From: Clostridia bacterium
GTDB lineage: Bacteria; Bacillota; Clostridia; Christensenellales; Pumilibacteraceae
Assembly (NCBI GenBank): GCA_017452405.1
Contig: JAFTMM010000041.1
Location: forward strand, 1-8,951
Reading direction: 5' to 3'
Length of the DNA stretch: 8,951 bases
Shown piece after piece: positions 7,086-8,951 of the stretch; the first letter of the stretch is position 1; each line of letters opens with the position of its first letter. The notes beneath the pieces are model-generated. The model had not been told where the DNA came from, ran no database searches, and saw only the letters and a program-made list of their open reading frames with translations. The position numbers were made by a program, and so were the translations under genes.

Positions 7086-7745
7086 ATGGATATAGAAAAA
7101 CTCGATAACGTGCTCGAATCGTTGCTCTTCTTGTCCGGAGAACCTTTGAAGGCGGAAGATATAGCGAGCAGTTTGGAATTACAAAAGAGTGAGATTAAAA
7201 AATCGGTAAAACGCCTTAAGGAAAAATACGGCGGTAAGTGCGGAATACACCTCATGGAGTATAATGGCAAACTCCAGTTTGGTACAAATCCCGATTATAA
7301 AGAAGAAGTCGCCAACGTGCTTAACCCGATCAGGGAAAAGGAGCTTTCCAGAGCAACTCTCGAAACTATAGCAATAGTTGCATATAAACAGCCGGTTACT
7401 AAGCTTGAAGTGGAATCAATACGTGGCGTAAACTGCGACTATACTATGCAGACGCTTATAAATCTCGGCATGGTAGAAGTCGTAGGTATAAAAGAGGCGA
7501 TAGGACATCCCAAATTATACGGAACGACCGACGAATTCCTCAAGCGTTTCAGATTGGAAGATATTAGTCAGCTTCCCGACTATGAAAACCTGCTTCAAAG
7601 TATTGAAGAACTTAAAAATAGACAGAGCGAAACGGATAGCCTGTATAATCAGTTTGAAATTCCAGATGAAGAAAAACCTGAGTTTATGGAAGGTGAGGAA
7701 GTGACGGTTATCTCGTCTGACGGCTCTTCGGAAGAAAGCGCTTGA
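7086..7745 (+). CDS. scpB: Segregation and condensation protein B
   Basis: ScpB dimerises and binds the central region of ScpA in the Smc-ScpAB condensin. The 219-residue protein has two winged-helix domains. The first, about residues 5-80, begins DNVLESLLFLSGEPL. The second, about 90-160, contains the family hallmark LSRATLETIAIVAYKQPVT and then VESIRGVNCDYTMQTL, ending in LYGTTDEFLKRF. The C-terminal 40 residues are acidic and low in complexity, as is common in the family. The ATG start is seven bases after the scpA stop. A GGAGG at 7069-7073, inside the scpA end, gives a 12-base spacing, which is rather long. The gene is last in the unit and is followed by a strong terminator. Confidence 0.96.
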   Translation: MDIEKLDNVLESLLFLSGEPLKAEDIASSLELQKSEIKKSVKRLKEKYGGKCGIHLMEYNGKLQFGTNPDYKEEVANVLNPIREKELSRATLETIAIVAYKQPVTKLEVESIRGVNCDYTMQTLINLGMVEVVGIKEAIGHPKLYGTTDEFLKRFRLEDISQLPDYENLLQSIEELKNRQSETDSLYNQFEIPDEEKPEFMEGEEVTVISSDGSSEESA

Positions 7746-7771
7746 TGGAAATGTAAGTACATATTTTATAA

Positions 7772-7806
7772 AAAAATACCGACACTAATATCGTGTCGGT
7801 ATTTTT
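7772..7806 (+). terminator. Rho-independent terminator after scpB
   Basis: A perfect 14-bp stem is formed by AAAAATACCGACAC (7772-7785) and GTGTCGGTATTTTT (7793-7806) around the seven-base loop TAATATC. The T-run on one side and A-run on the other would let it work in both orientations. It starts 26 bases after the scpB stop and closes the M50-scpA-scpB unit. The next gene's first possible start, GTG 7793, lies inside its right arm. Confidence 0.93.
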
Positions 7807-8374
7807 AAGTATTTTCATGATTGTTTTAACGCTATCGGTTGCGGATATTAATATGTCCGTTAATCTTGAAACAGAACCTATAAAAAACAAGCATTTTTTG
7901 AAAATTTGCCTGTTTGGATTGAGTATTATGCGTGTCATAGTATCAATAGAAGGGTTTAGTTTAATAAACAGAAAGTTATTTTTGAAGATAAACGGCAAGC
8001 CTATTAGCATAAAAATCTCAATGGACGAGTATGATACGGAATCTATTTTTTATTTAATGACCAGCCCGTTATTGAAAGCCATTGACTTTAAATATTTCGA
8101 CTTATCGTTAAGACTTGGCATCAAAGACAATCCGTTTGCAGGAGTTATTGCTATGCAGGTTTTACGTTCGGCGTATCATTCGCTTGTTTCTTATATAAGG
8201 TCAAAACAGAAGCTGGGAACGAAAGAGGATTTTACCGTAGACTACGGAGATAACGAATTGAAAATTCAATTTTTCGGCATACTAAGTTTGACGTTGGTAA
8301 ACGCAATTATCAGTCTGTTCAAGGCTGTGTGGCGTAGATTAAGATTACGCAAACGTAAGGAGGTAGTAATTTGA
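7793..8374 (+). CDS. DUF2953 family protein (YtfI-like), start uncertain
   Basis: The function is not established. The 193-residue frame opens with a hydrophobic segment (about residues 2-20, SVFLSIFMIVLTLSVADI). A mixed beta-rich middle follows, then an LSLRLGIKDNPFAGVIAMQ segment and a very basic C-terminus (RRLRLRKRKE). An N-terminal anchor, this length, and position directly before ytfJ are what DUF2953 proteins show. In B. subtilis the counterpart ytfI also precedes ytfJ. The family call rests mostly on this context. The GTG at 7793 is inside the 3' arm of the scpB terminator. ATG 7817 would clear the hairpin but shortens the hydrophobic segment, and ATG 7853 removes most of it. None has a convincing Shine-Dalgarno. 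The gene must depend on read-through or an unrecognised promoter. Its TGA stop overlaps the ytfJ start. Confidence 0.7.
   Translation: MSVFLSIFMIVLTLSVADINMSVNLETEPIKNKHFLKICLFGLSIMRVIVSIEGFSLINRKLFLKINGKPISIKISMDEYDTESIFYLMTSPLLKAIDFKYFDLSLRLGIKDNPFAGVIAMQVLRSAYHSLVSYIRSKQKLGTKEDFTVDYGDNELKIQFFGILSLTLVNAIISLFKAVWRRLRLRKRKEVVI
8357..8363 (+). promoter_or_regulatory. Shine-Dalgarno that fixes the ytfJ TTG start
   Basis: A perfect AAGGAGG lies seven bases before TTG 8371. No ATG or GTG is placed as well, so the rare TTG start is well supported. It overlaps the upstream stop as TTGA. Confidence 0.85.
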
Positions 8375-8754
8375 TAATTAATAACGAACAAAAACCGCTT
8401 GAAAGAGTAATGGACAACGCTTTTTCCAAAATCCGTACTATCGTAGATGCGGATACCGTGATTGGAAAGGCAATTGAGCTTGAAGACGGCACGAGCATTA
8501 TACCCATAAGTCGTATTACAATGGGCTTTTTGACGGGAGGAGGAGAATATGAAGGATCGTCTTCTTCTGACGTTCCGTTTGCAGGCGGTAGCGGTGTGGG
8601 CGCAAGTGTTTCACCCGTAGGTTTTCTCGTAAAAAAGCGAGGTGAATATAAGATAATAAACGTCGGTGACAAGAGCGTGTATGAAAAAATTCTTGCGCTT
8701 GTTCCCGAAGCTTTGGAGGCTGTAACAAATGCAATCGAAAAAAAGAGCAAGTAA
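8371..8754 (+). CDS. ytfJ: GerW family sporulation protein YtfJ
   Basis: This is a member of the GerW/YtfJ family. In B. subtilis the protein is made in the forespore and is needed for L-alanine-triggered germination; its biochemical role is unknown. The 127-residue protein shows the family core in order: DADTVIGKAIELEDGTSIIPISRITMGFLTGGG in outline at about residues 26-58, a serine-rich variable loop at 60-69, and the glycine-rich block FAGGSGVGASVSPVGFLV at 70-87. A short strand and C-terminal helix follow. There is no signal peptide. Translation begins at TTG 8371, overlapping the stop of the DUF2953 gene, so the two are coupled. The end overlaps the next gene by 26 bases. The DUF2953-ytfJ-carboxypeptidase order after scpAB is familiar from Clostridia and supports the call. 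Confidence 0.92.
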   Translation: MIINNEQKPLERVMDNAFSKIRTIVDADTVIGKAIELEDGTSIIPISRITMGFLTGGGEYEGSSSSDVPFAGGSGVGASVSPVGFLVKKRGEYKIINVGDKSVYEKILALVPEALEAVTNAIEKKSK

Positions 8755-8951
8755 GATATTTTCAGTTCTGCTCATTCTCGCAAGCGTTGTTTCCTTCTTT
8801 CTATTTACCGGATTTGCGAGCGTTTACTCTAACAGCGAAAAAATCTCAATAGTCTTGGAGCGCAATTCGGGGAAAGTAATGTTTTAAAAAAATGCAGATC
8901 AAAGATTACAAATTGCCAGCACTACTAAAATATTGACGTAAATCACCGTTA
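8729..8951 (+). pseudogene. D-alanyl-D-alanine carboxypeptidase (DacB-like) start, interrupted by two in-frame TAA codons
   Basis: An ATG at 8729, nine bases after a GGAGG at 8715-8719, opens a frame with a good signal peptide (basic MQSKKRASK, then a hydrophobic run to about residue 29). It continues VLERNSGKVMF, the standard start of an S11 carboxypeptidase domain. The frame stops at TAA 8885-8887 after 52 residues. The same frame resumes with KNADQRLQIASTTKILT, the rest of that motif with the catalytic SxxK (STTK at 8918-8929). It meets a second TAA at 8939-8941 and then reads ITV to the window edge. A functional homologue would have glutamate at the first stop. Either this is a decaying dacB or the final ~70 bases contain sequence errors. 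Position after ytfJ is where dacB (cortex carboxypeptidase, often followed by spmA-spmB) is expected. The remainder lies outside the window. Confidence 0.75.

Noticed and set aside
7759..7787. Possible sigma-E promoter (ACATATT with a -10 14 bases later) upstream of the DUF2953 gene
   Set aside because: The would-be -10 (CGACACTA) matches poorly and lies within the terminator stem.
8535..8620. Internal GGGAGGAGGAG followed by ATG 8549 opening a 23-codon out-of-frame reading frame inside ytfJ
   Set aside because: The purine run is just the GGA codons of the conserved glycine triplet in YtfJ, and the small frame has no recognisable content.

Overview
The window reads as chromosomal DNA of a low-to-moderate GC, endospore-forming Firmicute, most likely a member of the Clostridia. 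The evidence is a run of Gram-positive housekeeping genes (nadK, argR, recN, scpA, scpB) interleaved with sporulation genes (spoIVB, a SpoIIM-like membrane protein, a dacF-type carboxypeptidase, a DUF2953 gene, and ytfJ/gerW). All genes lie on the + strand. No RNA genes, mobile elements, CRISPR arrays or phage genes are visible. No intergenic gap exceeds about 100 bases.

Bases 1-2515 are the nadK(3' end)-argR-recN block. These genes are tightly packed and end in a clear intrinsic terminator at 2482-2515. The next block holds spoIVB, a five-helix membrane protein that is probably a divergent SpoIIM, and a secreted D-Ala-D-Ala carboxypeptidase of DacF type. A sigma-E-like promoter sits directly in front of the membrane protein. 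In many spore formers spoIVB is followed by spo0A, but here it is not.

A near-perfect vegetative sigma-A promoter at 5484-5512 then drives a site-2-protease-like M50 protein and scpA-scpB, the non-SMC condensin subunits. This unit ends in a 14-bp intrinsic terminator at 7772-7806. Beyond it comes the spore-associated pair DUF2953 (ytfI-like) and ytfJ/gerW. The last item is the start of a second D,D-carboxypeptidase (dacB position), whose reading frame contains two in-frame TAA codons on either side of an intact SxxK active-site motif.

The layout is a chromosome-partitioning unit with its own vegetative promoter, placed between two sporulation-linked blocks. I do not see a new biological system here. 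The observations most worth checking are the broken carboxypeptidase at the right edge, the sigma-E-like promoter that almost touches a GTG start, the DUF2953 start lying inside a terminator, and a cysteine cluster around the catalytic histidine of SpoIVB.
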